A stretch of DNA of 64,000 bases, from contig CAZEZP010000095.1 in NCBI GenBank assembly GCA_964516435.1, positions 3,591 to 67,590 of the forward strand, in the 5' to 3' direction. The stretch comes from HGW-17 sp964516435 (GTDB lineage: Bacteria; Myxococcota_A; Polyangia; HGW-17). Made by a program: the position numbers and the translations under genes. Below, in pieces: positions 44,407 through 54,212 of this stretch (positions are counted from its first letter, which is position 1; each line of letters starts with the position of its first letter). The notes under the pieces are model-generated. The model did not search any database, had not been told where the DNA came from, and was given only the letters and a program-made list of their open reading frames with translations.

Positions 44407-45216
44407 ATGCGTTTTTCTCGCGTCATGGGCATTGGGCTGATGTGTTTCGCTCTCTGGATTCCCGGCGCCGTCTGGGCGCAAACCCCGGACGATGCCATCG
44501 TGCCGCCACCGGAGCCCTCGGGCAAGGACACGGCGGATGGGACGGCGCCCGGCGGCGAGGCGCCCGGGAAGGATGGCCCCGGCCCGATGCTGGGTCATCC
44601 TCCGGGACCGGGTCCCGTCGTCGTGAAGCAGGATCCCCCGCCGCACCTGAAGACTTTTGGCGCATCGATCGCCTGGCGGCCGGGTTTCGATGCGGATGGC
44701 CCTACAGGGGGCGCCGTGTTTTCCCTGTATTACTGTCCCAACTACCATGTGACGCTCGAACTGTCCGGATTCAATATCGTCAGCATGACGGGCGAGGCGC
44801 ACAAGCCCGGCGACAGGCTGGGAGGCGGAGCCGGCGCTGGAGTCCACTTCTTTCCACTTCGATATAATCCCGAAGGTTACAGTTACTATTTGAAGGCCAA
44901 TGCCATCTATGAGCAGATCGAATACGTCCTGGATCGTTCCATCCAGGGCCAGGACAAGGCCAATTATTTCGGCCTCGAAGCCGGCGCAGGCGTGATGTTC
45001 ACCCTGGGAAGCACCCTGAGTATCGGATTGGAAGCCTCGTTTTTGGGCACCTTCACCGGCGACGAACTGGAATACGCGTGGCCGGAAGCTTCCCTGGGCC
45101 CCTTCGACCGGGCCGCGCTCGTCCTGAAACTCTACTTCATGGCGCGCTGGAATCTCGTCCACTGGGTCCAGGGCCCCGACGGCAAATTCAGAGACGCGAA
45201 TGAGGGTTCAGAATGA
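44407..45216 (+). CDS. Probable outer-membrane or periplasmic barrel protein
   Basis: Encodes 269 aa; AAGGAGG precedes the ATG. A signal peptide (FALWIPGAVWA) leads into a Pro/Gly/Asp-rich linker of about 50 residues, then a beta-rich domain with alternating aromatic strands (GAVFSLYYCPNYHVTLEL, YYLKANAIYEQIEYVL, LVLKLYFMARWNLVHW). It fits a small outer-membrane barrel. Function unknown. Confidence 0.7.
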   Translation: MRFSRVMGIGLMCFALWIPGAVWAQTPDDAIVPPPEPSGKDTADGTAPGGEAPGKDGPGPMLGHPPGPGPVVVKQDPPPHLKTFGASIAWRPGFDADGPTGGAVFSLYYCPNYHVTLELSGFNIVSMTGEAHKPGDRLGGGAGAGVHFFPLRYNPEGYSYYLKANAIYEQIEYVLDRSIQGQDKANYFGLEAGAGVMFTLGSTLSIGLEASFLGTFTGDELEYAWPEASLGPFDRAALVLKLYFMARWNLVHWVQGPDGKFRDANEGSE

Positions 45217-45406
45217 ACCCCGCCCGCCGGAGCGCCGTCTCCGGCCACGCCCGTTCGGACGCATTCCCCGCACGCGGGCCGGCCGCCCGAAATCCGCTCG
45301 CGCAGCTTGACACGGCCGAGAAGGCATTGCTTATACTGCAGCTTGCGGCATGCACCGTACAGAAACCATTCACCCCACCGCCGCACGAGACGGCAAGGAG
45401 TCATGC

Positions 45407-47341
45407 ATGAGTCAGAACATCGTGGAAAAAGTCCTCAAGGCGCATCTTCGTGAAGGCAACTATGTCACGGGCCAGGAAATCGGCATCCGTATCGACCAGA
45501 CCCTGACCCAGGACGCCACGGGCACGATGGCCTACCTGCAGTTCGAGGCCATGGGCATGCCGGGCATCAAGACGGACCTCTCGGTTTCCTATGTGGATCA
45601 CAACACCGTCCAGGTAGGATTCGAGAACGCCGACGACCACAAATACCTGCAATCCATCGCCGCCCGCTACGGGCTGGTGTTCTCCCGCCCGGGCAACGGC
45701 ATCTGCCACCAGGTGCACCTGGAGCGCTTCGGCAAGCCGGGAACCACCCTCCTGGGCTCCGACAGCCACACGCCCACCGGCGGCGGCATCGGCCAGATCG
45801 CCATCGGCGCCGGCGGACTGGACGTGGCGGTAGCCATGGGCGGCGGTAACTTCTACCTCACCGTGCCCAAGGTGTACCTCGTGCGTCTCACGGGCAAGCT
45901 GCAGCCCTGGGTGACGGCCAAGGACGTGGTGCTGCACATGCTCTCGATCCTCACCACCAAGGGCAACGTGGGCGTGGTGCTCGAATACGGCGGGCCCGGC
46001 GTGGCCACCCTGAGCGTGCCCCAGCGCGCCACCATCACCAACATGGGCGCCGAAATGGGCGTGACCACGTCGATCTTCCCCTCCGACGAAGTCACACGCG
46101 CCTTTCTGCGCGCCCAGAAGCGCGAGCAGGACTGGGTGGAACTGAAGGCCGACGAAGGCGCCTCCTACGACCGCATCATCGAGGTGGACCTGGGCGCCAT
46201 CGAGCCGCTGGCGGCCTGCCCGCACAGCCCCGGCAACATCAAGCCCATCTCCGAACTGGCCGGCATGAAGGTGGACCAGGTCTGCATCGGATCGTGCACC
46301 AATTCCTCGCTGCGCGACATGCGCACCACCGCCGCCATCCTCAAGGGCCGTACGGTGCATCCCGACGTGAGCCTGGGCATCGCCCCCGGCTCCCGGCAGG
46401 TGTTGCAGATGCTCGCCGAGGAAGGCGCCCTGGCCGATCTCATCACGGCGGGCGCCCGCATCCTCGAGAGCGCCTGCGGATTCTGCATCGGCAACCACTT
46501 CAGCCCCAAGAGCGCCGGCGTGTCGCTGCGCACGTCCAACCGCAACTTCGAGGGCCGCAGCGGCACCCAGGACGCGCAGGTGTACCTGGTGAGCCCCGAG
46601 GTGGCCGCGATTGCCGCCATCACCGGCGAATTCACCGACCCGCGCAAGGCCGGCATCCCGTATCCCGACGTCCCCGAGCCCGACACCTTCCATGTGGACG
46701 ATTCCATGTTCATCTTCCCGACCGAAGAAGGCCGCAAGACCGAAATCTTCCGCGGACCCAACATCGGCGAGCCGCCGCGCAACGAGAAACTGCCCGATGC
46801 GCTCGCGGGCGAGGCCACCATCAAGGTGGGAGACAAAATCACCACGGACCACATCATGCCGGCCGGCGCGCGCCTGAAATACCGCTCCAACGTGCCCAAG
46901 TATGCCCAGTACGTGTTCGAGAACGTGGACGGCACCTTCTCCAAGCGCGCCCTGGAAAACAAGAACGCGGGCAAGCACAACTTCATCGTGGCGGGCGAAT
47001 CCTACGGGCAGGGCTCCAGCCGCGAGCATGCCGCCATGTGCCCAATGTATCTGGGCGTCAAGGCCGTCATCGCCAAATCCTTCGAGCGCATCCACGCGGC
47101 CAACCTGGTGAACTTCGGCATCCTGCCGCTGGTGTTCTCCAATCCGCAGGATTACGACCGCATTCCGCAGGGAGCCGCCCTGCGCATCGACGGCGTTCGC
47201 GCGGCGCTGGAAAGGAATGCGCCGCTGACGTTGCACGTGGAGGGCGTCGGCGACATCGCGTGCGAATACAAACTCTCCGAACGCCAGCGCGAAATCATTC
47301 TGGCCGGCGGCCTGCTCAACCACACCAACGCCGCCCACTAA
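45407..47341 (+). CDS. acn: Aconitate hydratase, short (Aquifex-type)
   Basis: Encodes 644 aa. SDSHTPTGGGIGQ, GSCTNSSL and SACGFCIGN carry the substrate-contact and [4Fe-4S] cysteine motifs; SYGQGSSREHAA lies in the swivel domain. The length, near 650, and the sequence resemble the short aconitases first seen in Aquifex and in anaerobes, rather than AcnA (890) or AcnB. It interconverts citrate and isocitrate. The start at 45407 has AAGGAG six bases upstream. Confidence 0.93.
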   Translation: MSQNIVEKVLKAHLREGNYVTGQEIGIRIDQTLTQDATGTMAYLQFEAMGMPGIKTDLSVSYVDHNTVQVGFENADDHKYLQSIAARYGLVFSRPGNGICHQVHLERFGKPGTTLLGSDSHTPTGGGIGQIAIGAGGLDVAVAMGGGNFYLTVPKVYLVRLTGKLQPWVTAKDVVLHMLSILTTKGNVGVVLEYGGPGVATLSVPQRATITNMGAEMGVTTSIFPSDEVTRAFLRAQKREQDWVELKADEGASYDRIIEVDLGAIEPLAACPHSPGNIKPISELAGMKVDQVCIGSCTNSSLRDMRTTAAILKGRTVHPDVSLGIAPGSRQVLQMLAEEGALADLITAGARILESACGFCIGNHFSPKSAGVSLRTSNRNFEGRSGTQDAQVYLVSPEVAAIAAITGEFTDPRKAGIPYPDVPEPDTFHVDDSMFIFPTEEGRKTEIFRGPNIGEPPRNEKLPDALAGEATIKVGDKITTDHIMPAGARLKYRSNVPKYAQYVFENVDGTFSKRALENKNAGKHNFIVAGESYGQGSSREHAAMCPMYLGVKAVIAKSFERIHAANLVNFGILPLVFSNPQDYDRIPQGAALRIDGVRAALERNAPLTLHVEGVGDIACEYKLSERQREIILAGGLLNHTNAAH

Positions 47342-47532
47342 CGCCCCGACGATTCATTTCCGCTACAACTGAAAAATGACGCTGCGATCATAACATCCGG
47401 GACCACAGCGGGGTCTTGTTCCCGCAACACGCGGATGCATGCGGCGAAAAGTCGCATTCCGCCGCCGGAATCGACTTGAAACGGAAGCGTTTCGGTTTAA
47501 TGTGGAACGGGTTCGATTTCCGAGAGGTTCCC

Positions 47533-48861
47533 ATGAAACGACACGATCGCATCCTGCTGGCCGCCTTGACGCTTTTCCTTCTGCCAATGGCATGCGGCAA
47601 GAAGACCGACACCGATACGCTGGAAGAACTGCGCGCCGGAATCGAAACCGTATTCAATCCCGACCGCGTGGCGCAGATCGAATTCACCACCCCCCGCGGA
47701 TTCGCCGCCATCGTGGGCGCATACATCGCGTCGGGACGCCCGGCCTACGTGGACGCCGGATTCAAGATGGACGGCGAAGCGCTCGCGAGCGTGGGACTTC
47801 GCCTGCGCGCGCCCGTGACCGCCGGCACCGGCGAAAGCGAGACCAAGTATTCCCTGCGCGTCAACTTCAATTACTTCGGCGGGCCCCGGTTCCACCAGAT
47901 CGACCGCATCCATCTGGGCAACAACAAAAAGGATCCGTCTCTCATGCGCCAGATCCTGGCGGCCCGCATCTACCGGGCCATGGGCGTGCCGGCATCCCAC
48001 AACACCCATGCCTGGGTGAAGGCGGATGGTTCTGCACTGGGGCTCTACACGCTCACGGAACTCGTCGACAAACGGTTCGTATGGGCTATATACGGAGATA
48101 AAAACGACGCGCACGAGGGCAATCTGTACAAATGCGAGCCGCCCGGATGCGATCTCACCTGGAAAGGCTCCAGCAAATCGGATTATCTGGATGCGACATG
48201 CCTCGAGGAAGATGGCTGCGGCCTCGTGCTCAAGACCAACGAGAATGATCCCGCGCGCAACAACTATGCGGACCTGATCGACTTCCTGGATTTCCTGAAC
48301 CATGCCAGCGACACCGATTTCGCTGCAGGCTTCGGAAACAAGTTCGAAGTGGACACGTTTCTGCGCTACCTGGCGGTCGCCCTCGTGCTCGCGGACAACG
48401 ACGGCTATCTCGGCTCCATCGACAACTTCTACCTCTACCACCGGCCAGACACCGGGCGCTTCGTCTTCATTCCGTGGGATTCCCACAAATCCATGGGCGT
48501 GCGCAACTGCACGCTGGCCGCGCATCCCACCGGCGCATCGCCGGAAAATCCCGTGTGCACGGCCGACGCGCGCCCGCTGGTGGACCGCGTGCTGGCCGTT
48601 CCCGCATGGCGCGAGCAGTATCTGCAATACGTGCGCGAGGTGCTGGAAAACCACTTCACCCCCGAAAAAATCCAGGCACAAATCGATGAAATGGAAACCC
48701 GCATCCGGGATCTCATCCCGCAGGATCCCAATTCCCTCGTGACCGCGCAGGAACACGCCGTAGCCATCTCCAATGCAGAATCCTACACCGGCGACATGAA
48801 CCTCATGGAATTCGTGGAAAAACGCCATGCGTATCTTTCGGCCCTGCTGGGAGGAAAATGA
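47533..48861 (+). CDS. CotH-kinase-family lipoprotein
   Basis: Encodes 442 aa with lipobox LLPMAC (Cys 21). The CotH core is recognisable: LGLYTLTELVDKRF, then DGYLGSIDNFYLY and RFVFIPWDSHKSMG, where the usual W-D-x-D is W-D-S-H. CotH proteins are atypical protein kinases first known from spore coats; in Gram-negative bacteria they are envelope proteins. First gene of a seven-gene plus-strand cluster. The changed second Asp could lower activity. Confidence 0.82.
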   Translation: MKRHDRILLAALTLFLLPMACGKKTDTDTLEELRAGIETVFNPDRVAQIEFTTPRGFAAIVGAYIASGRPAYVDAGFKMDGEALASVGLRLRAPVTAGTGESETKYSLRVNFNYFGGPRFHQIDRIHLGNNKKDPSLMRQILAARIYRAMGVPASHNTHAWVKADGSALGLYTLTELVDKRFVWAIYGDKNDAHEGNLYKCEPPGCDLTWKGSSKSDYLDATCLEEDGCGLVLKTNENDPARNNYADLIDFLDFLNHASDTDFAAGFGNKFEVDTFLRYLAVALVLADNDGYLGSIDNFYLYHRPDTGRFVFIPWDSHKSMGVRNCTLAAHPTGASPENPVCTADARPLVDRVLAVPAWREQYLQYVREVLENHFTPEKIQAQIDEMETRIRDLIPQDPNSLVTAQEHAVAISNAESYTGDMNLMEFVEKRHAYLSALLGGK

Positions 48862-48862
48862 C

Positions 48863-50002
48863 ATGACCCGGAAAAGTTTCTTTCCGATGGCGTTTTTTCT
48901 TTCCATCCTGCTGCTGGGGTTCGGAGTGCTGGAAATCACACCGGTGGTGGCCAGCGAAACGGATTCGGACGACGAAGCGGCCCCCGGGAAGGCGGACGAT
49001 GACGACGGCGAAAACCGCGCGGACGAAACCCGTCCCGGCCGCTTCGATTTCGACGGCGGCCTCTACACCCTGTTCGCGTGGCATTCTCCGGATGCGAATT
49101 CCGACTTCGGCTTCTCGCTGGAACGCGCCCGCGTGGAAATGACATGGCGCATCTCCCGGCATCTGGAAGGCGTGGTCGAAACCGCGCTCGACGACGTCAC
49201 CGCCAGCGGAACGCCCGACGACCTCCTGCGGGATGCCTTCATCCGGTACGCTCCCATGAACGAACTTCAGTTCACCGTGGGCCAGTTCAAGAAGGCGTTC
49301 TCCCTGTTCGAATTGAAATCCAAGGGAAAAATGCCCATCATCCACCGCGGCATTTCCAATGACTACCTGGTGCGCGATGCGGGCTACGGCGGGCGCGACA
49401 TCGGCCTGCAGATCGGGGGAACCGCCGATTTGCCCGTGCGGATCCGCTATGCCCTGGGCATCTTCAACGGCAGCGGTGCCAACCTTCCGGAATCCGACGG
49501 CAACGGCGCCAAGGATTTCGCCGGACGCATCGAATTCATGACGAAATCCCGCCTGCGGACAGGCATCAATCTTTCCTGGAAGAACTTCGACCAGAACACG
49601 CCCGGAAACGAGGGCAAGCCCGTCTCCGCATGGATGACCGGCGCCGACATCCATTGGCGCATCCACGGCCTGCGCCTGCTGGCGGAAGGAATCTACGGCA
49701 TCAACCACGCCTCGGCGGGCCATCCCCGCGCTGCCAGCCTGCACGGCCTGGTCGCCTGGAAATTCCGGCTGCCGCGAAAGGGCATGGCGCTGATGCCCGT
49801 CGCCCGCATCGACTGGCTATGGCCCACCTTTTCGGATGCGCGCGACGTGCACGCGTGGATGGGCACGGCCGGCCTCCATTGGCAAATCGAAAAAAACCTG
49901 CGCCTGATGCTGGAATACGAAATCGTCCGCAGTTCGGATTCCCTCGGCTCGACGTGGCCGGATTCGGATTGCGTCCTGGCCCAGTTGGCGCTGGATCTGT
50001 GA
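48863..50002 (+). CDS. OprO/OprP-type porin
   Basis: Encodes 379 aa. A signal peptide and a long acidic linker (SETDSDDEAAPGKADDDDGE) precede a porin domain: GLYTLFAWHSPDA, LERARVEMTWRISRHLEGVVE, LRDAFIRYAPMNELQFTVGQFKKAFS, a hallmark of the phosphate-selective porin O/P family, and a final strand ending QLALDL. It starts one base after the CotH stop. In Pseudomonas these porins take up phosphate or pyrophosphate; here it stands next to a polyphosphate-polymerase-type gene. Confidence 0.82.
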   Translation: MTRKSFFPMAFFLSILLLGFGVLEITPVVASETDSDDEAAPGKADDDDGENRADETRPGRFDFDGGLYTLFAWHSPDANSDFGFSLERARVEMTWRISRHLEGVVETALDDVTASGTPDDLLRDAFIRYAPMNELQFTVGQFKKAFSLFELKSKGKMPIIHRGISNDYLVRDAGYGGRDIGLQIGGTADLPVRIRYALGIFNGSGANLPESDGNGAKDFAGRIEFMTKSRLRTGINLSWKNFDQNTPGNEGKPVSAWMTGADIHWRIHGLRLLAEGIYGINHASAGHPRAASLHGLVAWKFRLPRKGMALMPVARIDWLWPTFSDARDVHAWMGTAGLHWQIEKNLRLMLEYEIVRSSDSLGSTWPDSDCVLAQLALDL

Positions 50003-50027
50003 ATCCGTCGTCCAGATCGAGGCGCGC

Positions 50028-52871
50028 ATGTCCCTGTTTTCCAGAAACTGGCTCACCGGACACGAAAGTTGGCCCGTCCGCCTGTGGCGGATCCGGTTCG
50101 GCCACGCGGTGGTCGTCTGCCTGCCCTTCTGGTTCATCCTGCTGTGGTACGTGGCGCTGCCCATCTTCGATCACATCGCCTACAACCAGGCGCTGGGCGT
50201 GTCCAAGCCGCTGGATGCCGAGACCTTCCACCTGCACCTGTACGACCAGTTGCAGCGGGATGCCCGGCGCTTCGGCGTGGCGCCGGCCGGCCGCGACACG
50301 AGCCTGCCGCGCCTCGAAATCCTGCTTTCCAACGAGCAACTGGACAAACTCGACCGCGGCGGTCCTCCCGGTGAAGGAAAAGCCAGATACGCCCAGGGGT
50401 TCGTCCGCAAGGGCGCCCGCCTGCACAAGGCCCGGCTGCGCTATCGCGGATACAAGCACTGGAACTGGAATTATGCCCAGAAATCCTGGAAAGTCCGGCT
50501 CGACGACGAACTGCTCATGGGGCAGCAGATCTTCAGTTTCATCAATCCCGCCAACCCGGTCCCGTTCATGGAGCAGATCGTCCTGGAAATCGCACGGAAA
50601 AACGGGCTGATTGCCCCCGATTACTTCCCCTTCCGACTGCAACTCAACGGCTCCGACATGGGCGTGTACTGGTTCATGGGCCAGCCCGATGAATTCCTGC
50701 TGCGCCGCAACGACCGGATCCCGGGCGCCATCTATTCGGGCAACCGCTCCGGCAAGGTCCTGCCGTCGGGCGCCAGCGACCTCTTCATGCGGCCCCAGGC
50801 ATGGAAGAAGCCGGCATCCCGGCATGAAGGCGAAAAGGATCGGCGCGACGAGTTGAAAATCCTGCTCGACGCCATCGGAGATGAAACCGGTTTCGCCGAA
50901 TTCGCCCGCATGCACCTGGATCTTTCGAAATTCGCTCTGCTGGAGGCGCTCGACATCGTTTTCGGCTGTTCCCAGCACAACTGGGATCAGGACCACAAAC
51001 TGTATTTCGATCCCTACCGGGGACGCTGGGAACCCATCGCCTGGGATTTCCGGCGCTTCGAGCACAAAAACGTCGCGAACCTGGCCACGAACCCGCTGCA
51101 GTTGCGTCTGCGGGAACTGCCCGAATACGTGCGCCTGCGCCACCACTGGATCACGTCGCTTCTGGAGAAGGACGCTTCTCCCCACGCGATCGCCCTTCGG
51201 GCCGAGCAATTCCATGCCCGCCTGGCGCCGGAATTCGAATCCGACGCCTACTGGGACGCCTACAATCTGCTGCCGTCCATCTCCACCTACTACCGCCAAT
51301 GGGTGCGCCCCCTGAATGCCCGGCTGGCCCGCCTGGCGCTGGATTCCACGCTGGCCACGCTGCGCCGGCGCGCGGAAATGCTGCGCGCGCTAAACGAGCC
51401 GGACGTGCGGGCCGTGCTGCATCCGGGCGAAAGCGGCATGGACACGCTGCACGTTCTCGTGGGGGCCGAAACGCCCGTGCGCCTGCAACGAATGGACCTG
51501 GTCTTCGATTCTCCCTGCCCCTCGCCGCCCACCATGACGCCCGACATCGACGGCGACGGGCGTGCGAATGAAAAGGAACTTTCCTGGAGCGGCATCCGCG
51601 CATATCCGGACGAAATGCTCCTTCCGGGATACCGGGCCGTGGCCATCAGGCCCGTCACCGAAAGCCGGGGGCCGGTGCGTCTCGTTCCCGAACCGCGGCG
51701 TTATGCCTACCTGATTGCGCATGACGCCTCCTGCCGCCTGCTGCGGGTGAAACTGCATCTGACCCGGGAAAGCGGGCCGGACGGGGATCTGGAGGCGCTG
51801 CCGGGCGAAATTTCAAAGCCCGCGGGCACCCGCGGCCCGGGGGAATGCAGCACCGACGCGCCGCCGGCAACGCCGGGCCGGCGCACCCCGCATCCCTGGT
51901 GCCTGCGGCGGGAACCGCGCAATGTCCAGTTGGGACCGGGTGAAATTCTGGTGGAAAAGACCCTGGCGTTTCCTCCCGAAACGGCGGTCGTCATCCTCCC
52001 GGGAACCCGCTTTCGCATGTCTCCCGGAACCTCCATGTTCTTTTTCGGGCCAGTAACCGCCCGAGGCACGGCAGGGGCCACCATCGAATGGATTGCCGCC
52101 GATGACACGAAACCCTGGGGCGGAATCGTGGTGCAGGGCGAGCACACGCGGGGTTCCGCCTTTTCCCATGTCCGGCTTTCCGGCGGGTCGTTTCCGCAGC
52201 ATCCCGTATCCGAATATCCGGCCATGTTCAATGTGCACGACACGCAGGACATCACGCTCATCAACGCCGTCTTCTCGGACAGCGACGAAAGGAGTGACAC
52301 CGTCCACGCCGCCTACGTGAACCGCTTCGTCATGGAAGACTGCCGCGTCGAGAACGCCTCCAGCGATGCCGTGGATGCCGAGTTCGTCACCGGAAGGCTC
52401 ATACGGCTGTTCGTGCGCAGGAGCAGCGACGAATGCGTGGATTCGATGGGGTCCCGACTGGATATCGAGGATGCCCGGATCGTCTCCTGCGGCGGCAACG
52501 CCATCTCCGCGGGCGAGCGTTCGCGCCTCCACATCCGGCGCACGGCCATCGTCAGATCGAATACCGGGCTACTGGCCAAGAACCATTCCGAAATCCACTG
52601 CGATGCCGTGGTCCTGTATCGCAACGACACCGGCGTGCGCATCGAGAAGAAGGAAATCCGGTACGAAGGCGCATCCCGCGTGGTGGGCCGGGATCTGTAC
52701 ATCCTCGAAACCCGCAGGACCTTTGCAGGCCCCCAGAAGCGCTTCACCTGGACGGGATCGGACCTGAACATCGACGCGCCGGACGTTTCCCGCATCCTGC
52801 CCCTCTTCCCGGGAAGCCGAACGCCGGAAGAACTCCAGAAAAACCTGGAACGGCTGGGGGATGCCCCATGA
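50028..52871 (+). CDS. CotH-kinase domain fused to a right-handed beta-helix, membrane anchored
   Basis: Encodes 947 aa. One membrane segment lies at about 25-48 (AVVVCLPFWFILLWYVALP). A CotH domain follows: RYRGYKHWNWNYAQKSWKV, GVYWFMGQPDEFLLRR, CSQHNWDQDHKLYFD and PIAWDFRRF. After a linker with a Ca-binding-like DIDGDGRANEKEL, the last third (about 640-900) is a parallel beta-helix (VVILPGTRFRMSPGTSMFF, GGIVVQG, DITLINAVFSDS, SDAVDAEF, GGNAISAGERSRLHI). This matches proteins annotated as CotH kinases next to VTC and DUF4956 genes. Its end overlaps the next start. Confidence 0.85.
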   Translation: MSLFSRNWLTGHESWPVRLWRIRFGHAVVVCLPFWFILLWYVALPIFDHIAYNQALGVSKPLDAETFHLHLYDQLQRDARRFGVAPAGRDTSLPRLEILLSNEQLDKLDRGGPPGEGKARYAQGFVRKGARLHKARLRYRGYKHWNWNYAQKSWKVRLDDELLMGQQIFSFINPANPVPFMEQIVLEIARKNGLIAPDYFPFRLQLNGSDMGVYWFMGQPDEFLLRRNDRIPGAIYSGNRSGKVLPSGASDLFMRPQAWKKPASRHEGEKDRRDELKILLDAIGDETGFAEFARMHLDLSKFALLEALDIVFGCSQHNWDQDHKLYFDPYRGRWEPIAWDFRRFEHKNVANLATNPLQLRLRELPEYVRLRHHWITSLLEKDASPHAIALRAEQFHARLAPEFESDAYWDAYNLLPSISTYYRQWVRPLNARLARLALDSTLATLRRRAEMLRALNEPDVRAVLHPGESGMDTLHVLVGAETPVRLQRMDLVFDSPCPSPPTMTPDIDGDGRANEKELSWSGIRAYPDEMLLPGYRAVAIRPVTESRGPVRLVPEPRRYAYLIAHDASCRLLRVKLHLTRESGPDGDLEALPGEISKPAGTRGPGECSTDAPPATPGRRTPHPWCLRREPRNVQLGPGEILVEKTLAFPPETAVVILPGTRFRMSPGTSMFFFGPVTARGTAGATIEWIAADDTKPWGGIVVQGEHTRGSAFSHVRLSGGSFPQHPVSEYPAMFNVHDTQDITLINAVFSDSDERSDTVHAAYVNRFVMEDCRVENASSDAVDAEFVTGRLIRLFVRRSSDECVDSMGSRLDIEDARIVSCGGNAISAGERSRLHIRRTAIVRSNTGLLAKNHSEIHCDAVVLYRNDTGVRIEKKEIRYEGASRVVGRDLYILETRRTFAGPQKRFTWTGSDLNIDAPDVSRILPLFPGSRTPEELQKNLERLGDAP

Positions 52872-53461
52872 AAACGCCCCGAATGCGCCCCCCCAGTGCC
52901 GGATTCGGCCTGATCCTCCTCACCTGGGTCGCGACCGCCGGCCTGTTGGCGTGGGGCTTTTCCACCCCCCCGCTGCATCGCGCCTGGGAACTCCTCACAC
53001 GTCTGAACATGGAAAACGCATCGCCTCCATCCGCAGAGGAAATCCGGGCCGTCGAGGAGGCCCTGCAGCGCCATCCCGAGTGGGCGACGGCATTGACGTC
53101 TGGACACGAAACGGCCCTGCTGGAATCCCCGCTCCATGGGTGCCTGCGTTTTCCCGTGACGCACCTGGTGGTGCGCGCCTCGCGGGATCCGGTCCCCGTC
53201 CGGCTGCACTGCCCGGATGCGCCCGGACTGCGGGTGTTCATGGAAGGCGCCGGCGAAATCATCTGCAGGGAACGCCCCGGCACGGTGCATTTGCCGGCCT
53301 TTTCCCGGCCGCGTCTCGTGCGCGTGCGACGCCTGGCGGGGCCGCCGGTCTATCCCGACGGCCGTTCTTGCCCCGTAACGCTCGAAACCGACGGGGCCAA
53401 CAACGACTGGCTTCCCGACGAGGATGTTTCTCCGGAGGAAGGCGATGCTGCGAAGGATTGA
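52868..53461 (+). CDS. Membrane-anchored protein of unknown function in the CotH/VTC cluster
   Basis: Encodes 197 aa. One N-terminal membrane segment (FGLILLTWVATAGLLAWGF) anchors a periplasmic domain with four Cys, probably beta-rich (THLVVRASRDPVPVRLHC, VRVRRLAGPPVYPDG). No family recognised. It overlaps both neighbours, by four and seventeen bases, so it belongs to the operon. Confidence 0.75.
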   Translation: MKTPRMRPPSAGFGLILLTWVATAGLLAWGFSTPPLHRAWELLTRLNMENASPPSAEEIRAVEEALQRHPEWATALTSGHETALLESPLHGCLRFPVTHLVVRASRDPVPVRLHCPDAPGLRVFMEGAGEIICRERPGTVHLPAFSRPRLVRVRRLAGPPVYPDGRSCPVTLETDGANNDWLPDEDVSPEEGDAAKD

Positions 53462-54212
53462 CCGGTACGAGCTCAAATACCTGGTGCATGCCTCCGAGTA
53501 TCCGAGGCTGGTGGACGACCTCTCATACTTCATGTCGCCGGATCCCTATGGAGACAGGGAAGGCTTCTACCGCATCGTGAGCCTGTACTACGACGGCCCT
53601 GGATATCCCTGCTATCAGTCCAAGATCGACGGCATCCTGATGCGACGCAAGGTGCGCCTGCGCATCTACCCCGGCGAGGACATCGAGGCCACCACGCAGG
53701 GCTGCCTGGAAATCAAGCAGCGGTTCAACCGCACGGTGCAGAAGCAGCGGCTGTTCTTGCCCCTGGAGCAGGCCGAGGCGCTCATGGACGGCGATGACGA
53801 TCTCGCCTTCGACGACCCGCGCGATGCCCGAACGGCCGCCAACATCCGCTTTTTGGTGCGCGCCATGGCGCTGCGGCCGGCCTGCATCGTGTCCTACCGC
53901 AGGCAGGCGTTCCAGGGCAGCCGGTACGAATCCGGCATGCGGCTGACCTTCGACATGGATCTCACGGGCCGCGTGGACGCCCTTCGCGTCGCGGAGGCCG
54001 CCCGCAACCATCACTTCATCCCCCCGGACTGGCTGGTCATGGAGGTCAAGGTCAACGAGCGCATCCCCGACTGGATGACCTCGCTTCTGGCCCGACACGA
54101 ATGCCGCCTGCACCGGGTGAGCAAATACTGCCTCTCGCTGGCCGCGGGACTGCGGCGCCGGCAATTCGCTCTGGAACACCAGGAGGTTTTTCATGGACAC
54201 CCTGACGCGTGA
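53445..54212 (+). CDS. VTC-domain protein (polyphosphate polymerase family)
   Basis: Encodes 255 aa from the ATG at 53445 (GGAGGAA upstream). The tunnel-fold signature residues are present: RYELKYLV, IVSLYYD, RRKVRLRIY, LEIKQRFN, SYRRQAF and LVMEVKVN. The yeast VTC4 domain makes polyphosphate from ATP on the same fold; bacterial versions sit beside CotH and DUF4956 genes, as here. The polymerase activity is inferred. The basic and acidic residues lining the tunnel appear kept. Confidence 0.88.
   Translation: MLRRIDRYELKYLVHASEYPRLVDDLSYFMSPDPYGDREGFYRIVSLYYDGPGYPCYQSKIDGILMRRKVRLRIYPGEDIEATTQGCLEIKQRFNRTVQKQRLFLPLEQAEALMDGDDDLAFDDPRDARTAANIRFLVRAMALRPACIVSYRRQAFQGSRYESGMRLTFDMDLTGRVDALRVAEAARNHHFIPPDWLVMEVKVNERIPDWMTSLLARHECRLHRVSKYCLSLAAGLRRRQFALEHQEVFHGHPDA

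Noticed and set aside
45401..47338. A 645-aa minus-strand open frame
   Set aside because: Exact antisense of aconitase, with His/Gly/Val-rich shadow composition.
47478..47493. Inverted repeat GAAACG-GAAG-CGTTTC before the CotH lipoprotein gene
   Set aside because: It is a short arm length with no clear promoter beside it; kept only as a note.
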